Part shown: positions 9,060 through 18,909 of the stretch, one piece after another | Layout of the letters: each line of letters opens with the position of its first letter | How positions within the stretch are numbered: the stretch's first letter is position 1 | NCBI RefSeq assembly: GCF_001678945.1 | Contig: NZ_CP015124.1 | Coordinates: forward strand, 3,696,001 to 3,760,000 | Origin: Phaeobacter gallaeciensis | GTDB lineage: Bacteria; Pseudomonadota; Alphaproteobacteria; Rhodobacterales; Rhodobacteraceae | DNA: 64,000 nucleotides | Direction: 5' to 3' | Program-made: the position numbers and the translations under genes | The notes under the pieces: model-generated | The model's database searches: none | Told to the model about the DNA's origin: nothing | What the model saw: the letters and a program-made list of their open reading frames with translations, nothing else

Positions 9060-9806
9060 TCAGCGCACGGCCTCGATCGGACCCTCCGCGCGGCCGTGGA
9101 TGAACTGGTCGAGGTAGGGATCGCCACTGTCATCCATCTGGCCAACGGGGCCGGTCCACTTGATCACCCCGTCGTGCAGCATCGCGATATTGTCGGCAAT
9201 CGCACGCACCGAGGTCATGTCGTGGGTGATGGTCATGGCGGTGGCGCCCATTTCGACCACGATTTCGCGGATCAGATCGTTGATAACGCCTGCCATGATC
9301 GGATCAAGGCCGGTAGTCGGCTCGTCAAAGAAGATGATTTCCGGCTCGGCGGCGATGGCGCGGGCGAGGCCGACGCGTTTTTGCATGCCGCCCGAGAGTT
9401 CGGCCGGCAGGCGGTCGGCGACATCGGGTTTGAGGCCGACGCGGCGCAGTTTCTCGACGGCGATCTCGCGGGCTTCCTCTGCGGGGCGTTTCAGCGCGCC
9501 GCGCATCAGGCGGAAGGCGACGTTCTGCCAGACGGGCAGGGAGTCAAACAGCGCACCACCCTGAAACAGCATGCCAAAGCGGGCGAGGAAGGCATCGCGG
9601 TCGCCTGCATCCGCCGGTTTTCCATCGACCAGGATGCTGCCGCTGTCGGGTTTGATAAGGCCGAGAACGCATTTCAGCGCCACCGATTTGCCGGTGCCGG
9701 AGCCGCCGATGATCACCATTGAGGTGCCTTTGGGAACCTCCAGCGTCATACCGCGCAGAACCTGGTTGGAGCCGAAGGCCTTGTGGACGTTGTCGAGCTT
9801 GATCAT
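9060..9806 (-). CDS. mlaF: Mla-type phospholipid ABC transporter ATP-binding protein
   Basis: This 248-residue ABC ATPase powers lipid movement through the MlaE permease. It has Walker A GGSGTGKS at about residues 34-41, signature LSGGMQKRVGLARAIA near residue 140, Walker B IIFFDEPTTGLDP, and the H-loop TITHDM. The start overlaps the mlaE stop by four bases (ATGA). With mlaE it forms the core of an MCE-type importer/exporter. The MlaD (MCE) subunit expected next to it is absent from the window. Confidence 0.92.
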   Translation of the reverse strand: MIKLDNVHKAFGSNQVLRGMTLEVPKGTSMVIIGGSGTGKSVALKCVLGLIKPDSGSILVDGKPADAGDRDAFLARFGMLFQGGALFDSLPVWQNVAFRLMRGALKRPAEEAREIAVEKLRRVGLKPDVADRLPAELSGGMQKRVGLARAIAAEPEIIFFDEPTTGLDPIMAGVINDLIREIVVEMGATAMTITHDMTSVRAIADNIAMLHDGVIKWTGPVGQMDDSGDPYLDQFIHGRAEGPIEAVR

Positions 9807-10585
9807 ACCGAGAAGAAGACCCCCGTCAGCAGGAAGTTGGCGGCGAGGATCAGGATGGCAGCAGCCTCGACCGATCCTTTGGTGGCGCTGCCGACGCCCT
9901 GGGCGCCGCGGCCCGATTGCATGCCGTAGTAACAGCCCATCAGCGCTGCGATGGTGCCGAAGGCCGCGCCTTTGACCAGCGAGGAGACGATGTCGAGCGT
10001 TTCAAGGAAATCCACGGTGTTCTTGAGGTAAGCCGCCGCGTTAAAATCGAGATTGTGTACCGCCACCGCGTAACCACCAGCGATACCGATGATGTCGCCG
10101 ATACCCACCAGCAATGGCACGGTCAGGAAGGCCGCCAGCACGCGGGGGGCAACGAGGTATTGCATCGGATTGGTTGAGAGCGTCACCAGTGCGTCGATCT
10201 GCTCGGTCACCTTCATGGTGGCGATCTCCGCCGCGATGGAGGAGGTGACGCGGGCAGCGATCATCAGGCCGACCAACACCGGGCCAAGTTCGCGTACCAT
10301 GCCGATGGCGACGATCTGGGGCACCACGGCCTCGGCATTGAAGCGCGCGCCACCTGCGTAGATCTGCAGCGCTAGCGCGCCGCCGGTAAAGATCGCGGTG
10401 AGCCCCACCACCGGCAGCGACAGCCAGCCGATGTGCAGAAGCGCCTGCAGCGTTTCCTTGCCGTAGAACGGCGGGCGGATCATGTGGCTGAGCGTCGAGA
10501 GCCCAAAAAGCGCGACCCGGCCGACAACTGCAAGCATGTGCAGAACCAGCCGACCGATACGGGCAAGAAGGGCGAGCGGGCTCAT
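9803..10585 (-). CDS. mlaE: MlaE family lipid ABC transporter permease
   Basis: This 260-residue integral membrane protein of the MlaE/TrbH2/YrbE family is the permease that partners with MlaF and an MCE protein in inner-membrane lipid transport. Family stretches are visible: [56 protein letters not shown] and [16 protein letters not shown]. It has about five hydrophobic segments. Start and stop overlap alr and mlaF by four bases each, giving a tightly coupled three-gene operon. Confidence 0.93.
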   Translation of the reverse strand: MSPLALLARIGRLVLHMLAVVGRVALFGLSTLSHMIRPPFYGKETLQALLHIGWLSLPVVGLTAIFTGGALALQIYAGGARFNAEAVVPQIVAIGMVRELGPVLVGLMIAARVTSSIAAEIATMKVTEQIDALVTLSTNPMQYLVAPRVLAAFLTVPLLVGIGDIIGIAGGYAVAVHNLDFNAAAYLKNTVDFLETLDIVSSLVKGAAFGTIAALMGCYYGMQSGRGAQGVGSATKGSVEAAAILILAANFLLTGVFFSV

Positions 10586-11619
10586 CCTTGGTAGGTCCTT
10601 GCGTAGCGCGCGCCAAGAGACGTCAGGATCTCATACCCGATGGTACCTGCTGCATCGGCCAGCGTGTCGACGGTCTGCTGCTCGTTCAGAAGGGTCAGAA
10701 CGGCAGGATCCTCGGACAGATCGGTGACGTCGATGGTGATCAGATCCATGGAAATGCGGCCCACAACGGGGCAGGGCGTGGCTCCGGCATAGGCCTTGAT
10801 GTCGCCATCGGTCATCCGGCGCAGCAGTCCATCTGCATAGCCCGCCGCGACGGTTGCGATGCGGCATTGGCGCGGCGCGGTCCAGGTGTTGCCATAGCCG
10901 ACGGTCTCACCGGGCATCAGGTCGCGGATCTGGATGACCGGCAGGTCCAGTTGTACCACGGGCAGGGCATCGCCAAATGGGCGGCCACCGTAAAGACCGA
11001 TACCGGGGCGGCAGAGATCGAAATGGTAATCACGGCCCAGCAGCATGCCGCCGGTGGCCGAGAGGGACCGGGGCACTTCGATACCGTCGGTCATCTCCTG
11101 GAAGGCTTTCAATTGCTGCGGGTTCATCGGGTGGTCCGGCTCATCCGCGCAGGCAAGGTGCGACATCAGCAGCACCGGGTTCTGGCCCAGTGCGATATCG
11201 CGCACGGCGGCCCATTCGCCAGGCTCCATGCCCAGCCGGTTCATGCCGCTGTCCAGCTGCACACCAAAGGGGTGGCCGGGCAGCGCCTCGAAATGGCGCA
11301 GCATCTGATCGAGCGAATTCAGCATCGGCGTCAGCTGGAAGTCGCGCAGGAGTTTTGCATCGCCCTCCATATGACCGGAAAAGACCGAGATCCCCGGACC
11401 GGGGCCCAGGGCGCGGCGCAGGGCGACGCCTTCCTCGGCGATGGCCACAAAGAAATTGCGCGCTCCGGCCTTGGCCAGAGCGGTGGCGACGCGGCCTGAA
11501 TCGAGGCCGTATCCATTTGCCTTGACCACTGCGGCGGTCTCGCAGTTAGTCTTGGTGTTCAGGTTCCGCCAGTTTGTCACCAGCGCATCCAGATTGATTG
11601 TCAGTCTTGCCGTGCTCAT
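10582..11619 (-). CDS. alr: Alanine racemase
   Basis: This PLP enzyme interconverts L- and D-alanine for peptidoglycan. The PLP-binding Lys is K33 in [10 protein letters not shown]. The second catalytic base, Tyr, is in [12 protein letters not shown] at about residue 240. [12 protein letters not shown] is the conserved active-site-entry stretch. Length is 345 residues, at the short end of the normal range. It is the first gene of an operon with mlaE and mlaF, so cell-wall precursor and lipid-transport genes are co-expressed. Confidence 0.95.
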   Translation of the reverse strand: MSTARLTINLDALVTNWRNLNTKTNCETAAVVKANGYGLDSGRVATALAKAGARNFFVAIAEEGVALRRALGPGPGISVFSGHMEGDAKLLRDFQLTPMLNSLDQMLRHFEALPGHPFGVQLDSGMNRLGMEPGEWAAVRDIALGQNPVLLMSHLACADEPDHPMNPQQLKAFQEMTDGIEVPRSLSATGGMLLGRDYHFDLCRPGIGLYGGRPFGDALPVVQLDLPVIQIRDLMPGETVGYGNTWTAPRQCRIATVAAGYADGLLRRMTDGDIKAYAGATPCPVVGRISMDLITIDVTDLSEDPAVLTLLNEQQTVDTLADAAGTIGYEILTSLGARYARTYQG

Positions 11620-11727
11620 GCCCCGTTCATGACATGCGCGCCGCAGGGGTCAAGTGGAATTCGCCCTGCTTTGGCCTGGGCATGGCCTCCTTGGCGTGCT
11701 CCCGCCTGTGGCAGGGCATTCAGGCGG

Positions 11728-12177
11728 TCAGTCGCGGTCTTTTGCCGCTGTCGGCATGGAGACGTTGGAGTGCCAGAAAATCCGCACACAGGTGGCAAGC
11801 CCTTGCTCGTTCAGATCGGCAACCAGGGTGCCGTCCAGCTCCATCCGGGGCAGGGGATCGCCGGGCTGGCGGTCGGGCAGGCCGGTGCCAGTGGATTTTG
11901 CCCAGATCTGGAACAATTCCTCGCTGGCGACCTGATAGGTGACGTTCCAGTGGCCGATGCCCCCGGTGGGCGTTTCGGCCAGAACCGAGGGTGTCAGGCA
12001 TATATCCTGTTGCAGCTTGATCCGATCCCAGTAACGGGCCAGTTCGTCGGGGCCGGTCTGCACCTGAAAGGGCGTGTTCCAATATTGCCCGTCGGGGGTG
12101 AATAACGCAGCAAAGCCATCGGAATCCTGCGCCTCCCAGACCCGTTTGTAGGCCTGCATGAAATCATGGATGCGCAT
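11728..12177 (-). CDS. SnoaL/NTF2-like fold protein
   Basis: The 149-residue protein begins MRIHDFMQAYKRVWEAQDSDGFAALFTPDGQYWNTPF, the usual helix-helix-strand opening of NTF2/SnoaL-like cone folds (A...W...D...L..LF..D). Such proteins are small ligand-binding or isomerase-like enzymes; nothing here indicates the ligand. It is located between dnaB and alr on the same strand, 40 bases after the dnaB stop. Confidence 0.7.
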   Translation of the reverse strand: MRIHDFMQAYKRVWEAQDSDGFAALFTPDGQYWNTPFQVQTGPDELARYWDRIKLQQDICLTPSVLAETPTGGIGHWNVTYQVASEELFQIWAKSTGTGLPDRQPGDPLPRMELDGTLVADLNEQGLATCVRIFWHSNVSMPTAAKDRD

Positions 12178-12216
12178 TGGGTGTCCTCTGGCTGTGCTGT
12201 TTTGGGAAAGCCTGCT

Positions 12217-13743
12217 TTATTCGTAGCCGTCCGGCTGCTGCTGCCAGGATTTGGCGAGGTTGCCAAAGCGGGTGAACTGCGCCTCAAACGACAATTCGAC
12301 CGTGCCGATGGGACCGTGACGCTGTTTGCCGACGATCACTTCGGCCTTGGCATGCAGGCGCTCCATCGCCTGTTTCCACTCTTCCATCTTGTCCAGCTCG
12401 TGATCGCCGGGTTTTTCCCGTTCCTTGTAGTATTCCTCGCGGAACACGAACATCACCACGTCGGCATCCTGTTCGATCGAGCCGGATTCCCGGAGGTCCG
12501 ACAGTTGCGGGCGTTTATCGTCCCGGCTTTCGACCTGACGAGAGAGCTGTGACAGGGCCACCACCGGAATGTTCAGCTCTTTCGCGATGGCCTTCATTCC
12601 CATCGAGATTTCGGCGATTTCGTTCACCCGGTTGTCGGACATGCCGCGGCAAAGCTGCAGGTAGTCGATCACCAGAAGGTCCAGCCCGTGGGTCCGCTTC
12701 AGGCGGCGGGCGCGGGCGGCTAGCTGCGAAATCGGCAGGGCGGGCGTGTCGTCGATAAAGAGCGGGCAGCTTTCCAGATCCTTGGCGGCCTGCACGAAGC
12801 GGCGGAATTCGCCTTCGGTCATGTCACCCTGACGGATCTTGTGGCTGGAAATCTCGGATGCTTCGGCAAGGATACGCCCCGCCAGCTGTTCGGCGCTCAT
12901 CTCGAGTGAGAAGAAGCCGACCACGCCGCCATCCACGGCGCCTTCAGTGCCATCGGGTTTCACCCCGCGTTTATAGGCCTTGGCGACGTTGAAGGCGATG
13001 TTGGTCGCGAGCGAGGTTTTACCCATCGAGGGGCGGCCCGCAAGGATCAGAAGGTCTGACGGGTGCAACCCGCCCAGCTGTTTGTCGAGATCATCAAGAC
13101 CGGTGGAAATCCCGGCCATGCCGCCGCCACGCTGATAGGCCTCGTTGGTGACGTTGACCGCCTCGGTCACCGCTTTCAGGAAGGACTTGAAACCGCTTTC
13201 GGTCTGGCCCTGTTCGGCCAGCTGATAGAGCGATTGTTCCGCTTCGACGATCTGTTCTTTCGGCTCCGAGGACACATCCACCCGGCGCGCCTTGTCAGAG
13301 ATCGACTGCCCCAGCGCGATCAGCTCGCGCCGGATTGCCAGATCATAGATCATCTGAGCATAGTCGCGCACAGCATAGGCCGAGATCGAGGCCCCGGCCA
13401 GTTTTGCCAGATAGGCCGGGCCGCCCAGCTCCTTCAGCCCTTCATCATCTTCCATGAAGGCCTTCAGCGTCACCGGAGAGGCCAGCGCGTTCTTGGAGAT
13501 CCGCGCCGCGGCGATTTCATAGATGCGGGTGTGGACCGGGTCGTAGAAATGGGTGGAATTGATGATCGACGCCACGCGGTCATAGACGTCGTTGTTGGTC
13601 AGGATCGCCCCCAGAAGCTGCTGTTCGGCTTCGACCGAATGGGGCAGCTCGTTTGCCTCCATGCCGCTGGCCTGCTGCGGGGCATCAGGTTCGGGCATGG
13701 GTGCGGGGGGCTGGTCGCCATCAAATGGGGTCAATTCGTTCAT
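12217..13743 (-). CDS. dnaB: Replicative DNA helicase DnaB
   Basis: DnaB is the hexameric 5'-3' helicase of the replication fork. The N-terminal domain starts with LPHSVEAEQQLLGAIL near residue 36. The RecA-like C-terminal domain has Walker A AGRPSMGKTS, FFSLEMSAEQLAGRIL and LLVIDYLQL with Walker B. Length is 508 residues from the ATG at 13743, which has AGAGAG at a fitting distance; an ATG five codons upstream has none. The 254-base gap to pyrE shows only short inverted repeats. Confidence 0.96.
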   Translation of the reverse strand: MNELTPFDGDQPPAPMPEPDAPQQASGMEANELPHSVEAEQQLLGAILTNNDVYDRVASIINSTHFYDPVHTRIYEIAAARISKNALASPVTLKAFMEDDEGLKELGGPAYLAKLAGASISAYAVRDYAQMIYDLAIRRELIALGQSISDKARRVDVSSEPKEQIVEAEQSLYQLAEQGQTESGFKSFLKAVTEAVNVTNEAYQRGGGMAGISTGLDDLDKQLGGLHPSDLLILAGRPSMGKTSLATNIAFNVAKAYKRGVKPDGTEGAVDGGVVGFFSLEMSAEQLAGRILAEASEISSHKIRQGDMTEGEFRRFVQAAKDLESCPLFIDDTPALPISQLAARARRLKRTHGLDLLVIDYLQLCRGMSDNRVNEIAEISMGMKAIAKELNIPVVALSQLSRQVESRDDKRPQLSDLRESGSIEQDADVVMFVFREEYYKEREKPGDHELDKMEEWKQAMERLHAKAEVIVGKQRHGPIGTVELSFEAQFTRFGNLAKSWQQQPDGYE

Positions 13744-13972
13744 CACGGCTCTCTTCATTCGGTCCGGATAGATAGGTCAATTCGCTGGCCCAAAGCCATC
13801 TGGAAATCCCTGTGGGCAACCTGTGGATAGCTGCCCGGTGTCTGGGGATCTTTACGGCCCCCGTAGGGCGGGGCGCTATATCGGGTAGCATGGCACGGAT
13901 GTGCGCCCAAATAAAGTATCCAGCACACAGGGGCTGCTCTGCCGAACTGACGTGCTGGATCAGGGCTTAAAC
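13744..13972. other. dnaB-pyrE intergenic region
   Basis: No gene is seen. It contains the dnaB promoter and leader and a 7-base inverted repeat CCAGCAC (13920-13926) / GTGCTGG (13952-13958), with the pyrE terminator hairpin immediately after. Confidence 0.5.
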
Positions 13973-13989
13973 GGCAGGCCGGGCCTGCC
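13973..13989 (-). terminator. Hairpin after pyrE
   Basis: GGCAGGC-CCG-GCCTGCC (minus strand) is a perfect 7-pair stem nine bases past the pyrE stop, followed by GTTTAAG. The tail is only weakly U-rich. Confidence 0.55.
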
Positions 13990-13997
13990 TGCGCGTT

Positions 13998-14678
13998 TTA
14001 GGCGGATTTATGCGCATCCTGCCAGGCACGCGGGTCCTTGAGGAACTTCTCCACCTCATCCAGCGTTTCGGTGCTGAAGGCTTCTTGCGCGCGGGCCTCG
14101 GCCAGAACGTCCCACCAGGTGCAGAGGTAGTGCAGCTCGACCCCGTGATCGCCCAGCGTCTTGGTCGTCTCAGGAAAGATGTCGTAGTAGAAGATCACCG
14201 CCGTGTGGCCACAGGTGGCGCCGGTTTCGCGGATCGCATCGACAAAGGACAGTTTCGAGCCGCCATCGGTGGTCAGGTCCTCGACCAGCAGCACCCGCTC
14301 GCCTTCGCTCATCGCGCCTTCGATGCGGGCGTTGCGGCCGTACCCTTTGGGCTTTTTGCGCACATAGGTCATCGGCAGCGCCATGCGCTCGGCCACCAGC
14401 GCGGCAAAGGGAATACCGGCTGTCTCACCACCCGCGATATTGTCGAAGGCTTCAAAGCCTGCGTTGCGCATTACGGTGACGGTCATGAAATCCATCAGCG
14501 TCGCGCGGATGCGCGGGAAGGAGATCAGCTTGCGGCAGTCGATATAGCTGGGCGAGGGCAGGCCGGAAGCCAGCGTGTAGGGCGTTTCGGTGTTGAAGTT
14601 CACCGCACCGATTTCCAGCAGCATCCGGGCAGAGAGGCGGGCGATTTCTTCGGCAGAGGGGTAGGAGGAGGGGATCAT
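13998..14678 (-). CDS. pyrE: Orotate phosphoribosyltransferase
   Basis: PyrE joins orotate to PRPP to make OMP in pyrimidine synthesis. The 226-residue protein has the PRPP-binding motif [15 protein letters not shown] near residue 125, and [16 protein letters not shown], the flexible catalytic loop with its Lys residues. The ATG at 14678 has GGAG seven bases upstream. The frame continues upstream to 14783, but that extension is unlike the family. pyrC lies 142 bases upstream on the same strand, so two pathway steps are encoded together. Confidence 0.95.
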   Translation of the reverse strand: MIPSSYPSAEEIARLSARMLLEIGAVNFNTETPYTLASGLPSPSYIDCRKLISFPRIRATLMDFMTVTVMRNAGFEAFDNIAGGETAGIPFAALVAERMALPMTYVRKKPKGYGRNARIEGAMSEGERVLLVEDLTTDGGSKLSFVDAIRETGATCGHTAVIFYYDIFPETTKTLGDHGVELHYLCTWWDVLAEARAQEAFSTETLDEVEKFLKDPRAWQDAHKSA

Positions 14679-14820
14679 GTGGCAGCTCCGCAAATTGAAT
14701 GTCTTTCCCCATGCGCAGCCGCAATGCCACGCAGGTTTTCGCGCCCGCCATTGGGGACGGGTCGGGCGCGAACCGGACCGCATGCGGTCCGGGGAATTTT
14801 GGCAAGGATCCGCCTCGGGC

Positions 14821-15876
14821 TCACGCCTGAACCGTCCAATGCACCGGGAAGCCGGGATCGAAGACCGTCACCGGGCCTTCGCCGCTTTCGATCTTTTCCG
14901 GGAAGGCGGTGGGGGCGTCCTGTTTGACCAGGGTGATGGTGCTGTCGTTTTCCGGCAGGCGGTAGAAAGCCGGGCCGTTTTTCGAGGCAAAGCCTTCCAG
15001 CTTGTCCAGCGCGCCGTCCTCTTCGAACACATGGGCGAGCAGCGCCATGGTGTTGGTGGCGGTGAAACAGCCGGCACAGCCGCAGGCGCTTTCCTTGTTG
15101 GGGTTGGTATGGGGGGCCGAATCCGTGCCGAGGAAGAACCGCGCATCGCCCGAGGTCGCCGCCGCACGCAGGGCCAGGCGGTGTTCTTCGCGCTTGGCCA
15201 CCGGCAGGCAGTAATAATGCGGTTTGATGCCGCCAACCAGGATGTGGTTGCGGTTGATGATCAAGTGATGGGTGGTGATGGTGGCGCCAAGGTCCGCCGC
15301 GTTGGCCTTCACATAGTCCACGCCGTTGGCGGTGGTGATATGCTCCATCACAACGCGCAGGCCCGGTGTGGCGCGGCGCACCGGGTCCAGCACCCGGTCG
15401 ATGAACACGGCTTCGCGGTCGAAGATGTCGATGTCGCTGTCGGTCACCTCACCATGCACACAAAGCGGCAAGCCGATTTCGGCCATTTTCTCCAGCACCG
15501 GACGCACCTTGTCGAAATCACGCACGCCCGAAGCCGAATTGGTGGTGGCCCCGGCGGGGTAGAGTTTCACCGCCTTGATCAACCCGCTGGCATGGGCCGC
15601 GGCCATATCGCCGGGATCTGTGTCCTCGGTCAGATACAGCGTCATCAGCGGCTCAAAGGACATGTCGCCCGGCAGCGCGGCCAGGATGCGATCGCGATAA
15701 GCGGCGGCCTGCGCCCCGGTTACCACCGGCGGCACCAGATTGGGCATGATGATGGCGCGGCCGAAATGGCGCGCGGTTTCCGGCAGCACGGCCTGCAGCA
15801 TGGCGCCATCGCGCAGGTGCAGATGCCAGTCATCGGGGCGGGTGAGGGTCAGCGTCTGGGGCGTGGTCTGTGTCAT
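14821..15876 (-). CDS. pyrC: Dihydroorotase (type II, PyrC)
   Basis: This zinc enzyme cyclises carbamoyl aspartate to dihydroorotate. The 351-residue protein is of the E. coli class. [12 protein letters not shown] near residue 12 has the two metal His residues. The carboxylated metal-bridging Lys is in [12 protein letters not shown] near residue 100. LCVHGEV, EHITT and FLGTDSAPH supply the remaining ligands and the catalytic Asp. Confidence 0.96.
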   Translation of the reverse strand: MTQTTPQTLTLTRPDDWHLHLRDGAMLQAVLPETARHFGRAIIMPNLVPPVVTGAQAAAYRDRILAALPGDMSFEPLMTLYLTEDTDPGDMAAAHASGLIKAVKLYPAGATTNSASGVRDFDKVRPVLEKMAEIGLPLCVHGEVTDSDIDIFDREAVFIDRVLDPVRRATPGLRVVMEHITTANGVDYVKANAADLGATITTHHLIINRNHILVGGIKPHYYCLPVAKREEHRLALRAAATSGDARFFLGTDSAPHTNPNKESACGCAGCFTATNTMALLAHVFEEDGALDKLEGFASKNGPAFYRLPENDSTITLVKQDAPTAFPEKIESGEGPVTVFDPGFPVHWTVQA

Positions 15877-15939
15877 GGCGCCGCGTTAGCACAGGCACGC
15901 AGAAAGGGGAAGAAAGAAGCCCGCCACAGGACGATCTGT

Positions 15940-15954
15940 CACCGGTGCCCGGTG
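15940..15954. repeat. CACCGG-TGC-CCGGTG hairpin, copy 1
   Basis: This 15-base palindrome lies downstream of the alpha/beta-hydrolase-like gene on the minus strand. An identical copy is at 34368-34382. In both copies CTGGGC follows within two bases. Confidence 0.4.
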
Positions 15955-15997
15955 CTGGGCATAACTATTCTATCAGACGGCGAGGGGCGCGTTGGGA

Positions 15998-16960
15998 TCA
16001 GCGTTCCGGCGGCAGGGTGAAATCACCCTCGGCGGCGCGTTTGCGCAGGTTCTGCAAGCGTTGCCGGAACCGCGGCGCGCGCAGGCGCGCAGTCACGTTA
16101 CGGCACAGCAGGGTCATCAAATACGGCCGGTCGCGTTTGTCGAGGTGTCCCATGACGTTGCGCAGATAGGCGGTGTTGTTGCGCCGCGCGCGCAGAACGC
16201 GTGACAAAGCCAGATCTGTCAGCTTGCCCGAACCAGCCATCGACAGGATCTGATAGAGCACATCCATCTCGATCAGCCGCGTTTGCACCGCCTCGCCAAA
16301 GTCCGGCAGACGGCGGCGGGTGACATTGGGGCGAGCGAACAGAGCTGCATGCATGGCGTCCAGATGTTCGCGCGGGTCATACAGGACAAAGGCATGATCG
16401 GCGGCGTCCAGCATATCGGGCGCATAGCCATAGCGGTCGGTGAAAGAGGTGCGGCGCATCTCGATAAACCGCTCGTCCCATTCGGTCATGCGCGGATCCA
16501 GCGTCGCCTGCGGCTGGATGGCCACCACGGTTGCGCCGGGGGCCGCCACCGAAAAGGCGCTGGCCGCATAGCCGCAGGGGCCGGCGCCATAGAAGATGAC
16601 ATTGTCGAATTCCTCGAAGAACCCGTCGTCGATCAGCTGGTCGATAAAGCCAAAGACCTGTTCGTCGCGGAACCAGGTGTCGCCATCCGAAATCATGCAC
16701 AGATGCGACCAGCCAAGGTTGCGGACCAAATCAAAGCCCAGGGGTTGCGCCAGTTCGGACAGGCTCTGGATGCCCTGGATGGTTTCAAAGCTCACGAGCA
16801 GCGTGTTGCCCTGATCGATGAAGGCGGCGCAGTGGCGCGCGCCCAGAGGCTGGAACATACCCAGTTCCTCGCTGAGCACAGCAAGCCGCTCTTTCCACTG
16901 GGCTGGTTTCAGCCCGGAAAGATCTGTCTCAAGCGCGTCTGAACCGTCCTGCATGCCCAT
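15998..16960 (-). CDS. Alpha/beta-hydrolase-like protein of the glycan cluster
   Basis: This 320-residue protein has no clear biochemical assignment. The block FDNVIFYGAGPCGYAASAFS (about residues 133-152) followed by ATVVAIQPQATLDPRMTEWD has the pattern of surface-glycan-associated alpha/beta hydrolases (YGSSMGGYAA...A.SP...DP). The nucleophile Ser position reads Gly here, so hydrolase activity is doubtful. Proteins of this kind have, as I recall, sometimes been labelled phosphoadenosine phosphosulfate reductase, but none of the PAPS-reductase motifs (compare the true CysH in this window) are present. The start at 16960 has GGAG/AGAGG upstream; the ATG at 16954 is equally possible. It is the last gene of the glycosyltransferase block. 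Confidence 0.6.
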   Translation of the reverse strand: MGMQDGSDALETDLSGLKPAQWKERLAVLSEELGMFQPLGARHCAAFIDQGNTLLVSFETIQGIQSLSELAQPLGFDLVRNLGWSHLCMISDGDTWFRDEQVFGFIDQLIDDGFFEEFDNVIFYGAGPCGYAASAFSVAAPGATVVAIQPQATLDPRMTEWDERFIEMRRTSFTDRYGYAPDMLDAADHAFVLYDPREHLDAMHAALFARPNVTRRRLPDFGEAVQTRLIEMDVLYQILSMAGSGKLTDLALSRVLRARRNNTAYLRNVMGHLDKRDRPYLMTLLCRNVTARLRAPRFRQRLQNLRKRAAEGDFTLPPER

Positions 16961-17068
16961 GATCCTCTGCCTCCGGACCTTTGACGGACCGGTAGTTGGG
17001 TCTGAAACTAGGGGCGGAATGCGGCAAAATTGAGAAAAACTCATGCCAGTTTTCCGGCTCTGCGCGGG

Positions 17069-18211
17069 TCAGTCCGTGCCGCTCTCTTTGGGCGTCTCGG
17101 TCTCTGCGTTGGCCCGGTCTGCCGATTGCTCCGGGGGCGCTTGTGGCGCGCTGTCGCTGAGTGCCTGTTCGGCCCGGCGTCCCAATGTTGCGAACCCGGC
17201 CAGGGTGCGCGCCGTGACCGCGTTGATCGGGCGCGAGGGCGGGGTCATCAATAGCCGGGCAAAGAGGGCGCGAAACGGTTCCTGCAACATCAGCTCGCGG
17301 AACCGGGCGTGACGCCAGGCCACGGCTTTTTCGTGCAGGCGGGCGAGCTTGCCATCCTCCAGCAGCAGCGCCTGAATGGCGGCGCGTGCCTCGCTGTAGC
17401 GGGCAATGGAGGTATCTTCATCGGTGTTGAAGTTGCGTTCGACCCAGTAATCCACATCGAGCATATGATCCGAATGTACCGCGCGGCCTCGGTCTGCCTT
17501 CAGGACGAAACTTTCCATCGCGCCAAGCGCATAGTGGTTCAGCTGCGCCAGCCGGTGGTTGGGCTGGCCGTAGTCGGAAAACAGGCGGCGGGTCTTGAAC
17601 TGCGGCCCTAGTTCTCGCCCTTCGCAATCGAACCAGCGGAACTGCTCAAGCGCACTGTCGTCCTCTACCCCGCGCGGGCGGTGCACCCCGGTTTTGCGAT
17701 AGGTGCCGTCGTTGCGATAAAGCGTCTTGAACATCGCCGCGCGCCAGGGCCAGTGGATCACCTCGGGGGCGCAGCGGGTGAACTGCTCCGTCACCGGCGT
17801 GTCCTCATAGCGCAGGGTGTCGCCATTACCGAACAGCCGCCATGTCAGGGTGATGGCGTCGGCCGCGGGCAGCGCTTCCAAGAGGTCGCCCAACTGACCA
17901 CGGCCCGCGTGGATATTGACGAATTCATCGATATCCAGCGCCATGATCCAGTCGGCCTTTTTCACCAGCCGGTGCCGGTCCGCCAGCTTCAGGGCGCTGA
18001 ACTGGATGCCACCCTTGCCGTAGGGGCCGTCGTTGCGCACATGGGTCAGGTGGCCAAGATCATCGAGCCGATCCAGCATCCTGTCGGTGCCGTCCTGGCA
18101 GTCGTTTGAAAAGACGAGGAAATCGGTGAAGCCCACGGCGCGGTGATGGGCCAGCCATTCGAGCAGAAAGGCGCCTTCGTTGCGCAGGGTAAGGATGGCC
18201 AGATACCGCAT
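17069..18211 (-). CDS. Glycosyltransferase, GT-A fold (Glyco_tranf_2_4 type), paralogue 3
   Basis: The 380-residue protein starts MRYLAILTLRNEGAFLLEWL, the N-terminal strand of family-2-like transferases. The DxD-type metal site is ADWIMALDIDEFVNI near residue 85. The late conserved LNHYALGAMESFVLK is shared with two other proteins in this block. The C-terminal 60 residues are low-complexity (Ala/Pro/Glu) and probably disordered. No membrane segments are seen. It probably transfers a sugar onto a surface glycan; donor and acceptor are unknown. The ATG at 18211 lies four bases after the FkbM stop. Confidence 0.82.
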   Translation of the reverse strand: MRYLAILTLRNEGAFLLEWLAHHRAVGFTDFLVFSNDCQDGTDRMLDRLDDLGHLTHVRNDGPYGKGGIQFSALKLADRHRLVKKADWIMALDIDEFVNIHAGRGQLGDLLEALPAADAITLTWRLFGNGDTLRYEDTPVTEQFTRCAPEVIHWPWRAAMFKTLYRNDGTYRKTGVHRPRGVEDDSALEQFRWFDCEGRELGPQFKTRRLFSDYGQPNHRLAQLNHYALGAMESFVLKADRGRAVHSDHMLDVDYWVERNFNTDEDTSIARYSEARAAIQALLLEDGKLARLHEKAVAWRHARFRELMLQEPFRALFARLLMTPPSRPINAVTARTLAGFATLGRRAEQALSDSAPQAPPEQSADRANAETETPKESGTD

Positions 18212-18215
18212 GGTC

Positions 18216-18905
18216 CTACCAGTCGGACCGGAACACGGCGACCTTGCCATGCGACCAGCGCGGGAAGAACACCAGACCGGCGGCATCAAGGCATTGAAAG
18301 ACCTTGCGGATGCCTGCCTTGCCGATCCATTGCGGATGGGTTTCGATCAGCACCGCACGCAGCGAGGACAGGTCCATCTTGGGCAACAGCTCTGCCTCGG
18401 CGCCCTCGATATCGCAGATCAGCACGCTGGGTTTCAGCTCTGCCATCACCCGGTTCATGTCGCGCATCGGCACTTCGACCTGCTGAACGTCAGGGCCATC
18501 CTCGGCCATTGGTGTCAGGGAAGAGGCAAGGAAGTTGGGCCGCACGTAAAAGGGCGCGGTGCCGTCGCTGTCGCTGAGCACTGCATGGGTCACCTTGGCG
18601 TTCTGGACGCCATTGAGAGCATGCACCCGGTCGATATAGGGCAAGAGCTGGGGGTTCGCCTCGAACGAATGCACGGATTGCGCCGGGGTCTGGGTGGCGA
18701 CCAGCGTCGACATAAAGCCGATACCGCCGCCCAGTTCCATCACCACATCCCCGGTGCGGATCAGCTTCTTCGCGGCCACGGCCTCCTTGGCCTCATAGGC
18801 GCCGGTGCGCAGCAGTTTACGCACACGCGGCGGCAGCACCGCCTTGTCCAGCGGGAACTTCATATCCAGACAGGTCAGAAACGGGTCGGTGGCTGCGGCG
18901 GTCAT
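18216..18905 (-). CDS. FkbM family methyltransferase
   Basis: This 229-residue SAM-dependent methyltransferase has motif I VVMELGGGIGFMSTLVA at about residues 54-70, the acidic HSFEANPQLLPYI end of strand 2, and LICDIEGAEAELL, the FkbM-type motif IV. FkbM enzymes O-methylate polyketides or sugars. Between two glycosyltransferase genes the natural inference is methylation of a glycan hydroxyl. The ATG at 18905 has GGAGAG upstream and lies four bases after the stop of the large two-domain gene. Confidence 0.85.
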   Translation of the reverse strand: MTAAATDPFLTCLDMKFPLDKAVLPPRVRKLLRTGAYEAKEAVAAKKLIRTGDVVMELGGGIGFMSTLVATQTPAQSVHSFEANPQLLPYIDRVHALNGVQNAKVTHAVLSDSDGTAPFYVRPNFLASSLTPMAEDGPDVQQVEVPMRDMNRVMAELKPSVLICDIEGAEAELLPKMDLSSLRAVLIETHPQWIGKAGIRKVFQCLDAAGLVFFPRWSHGKVAVFRSDW

Positions 18906-18909
18906 GTCT

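Noticed and set aside
15998-16960. Naming this gene phosphoadenosine phosphosulfate reductase
   Set aside because: None of the CysH Cys motifs or the ECGxH tail are present, whereas the CysH at 36807 has them all.
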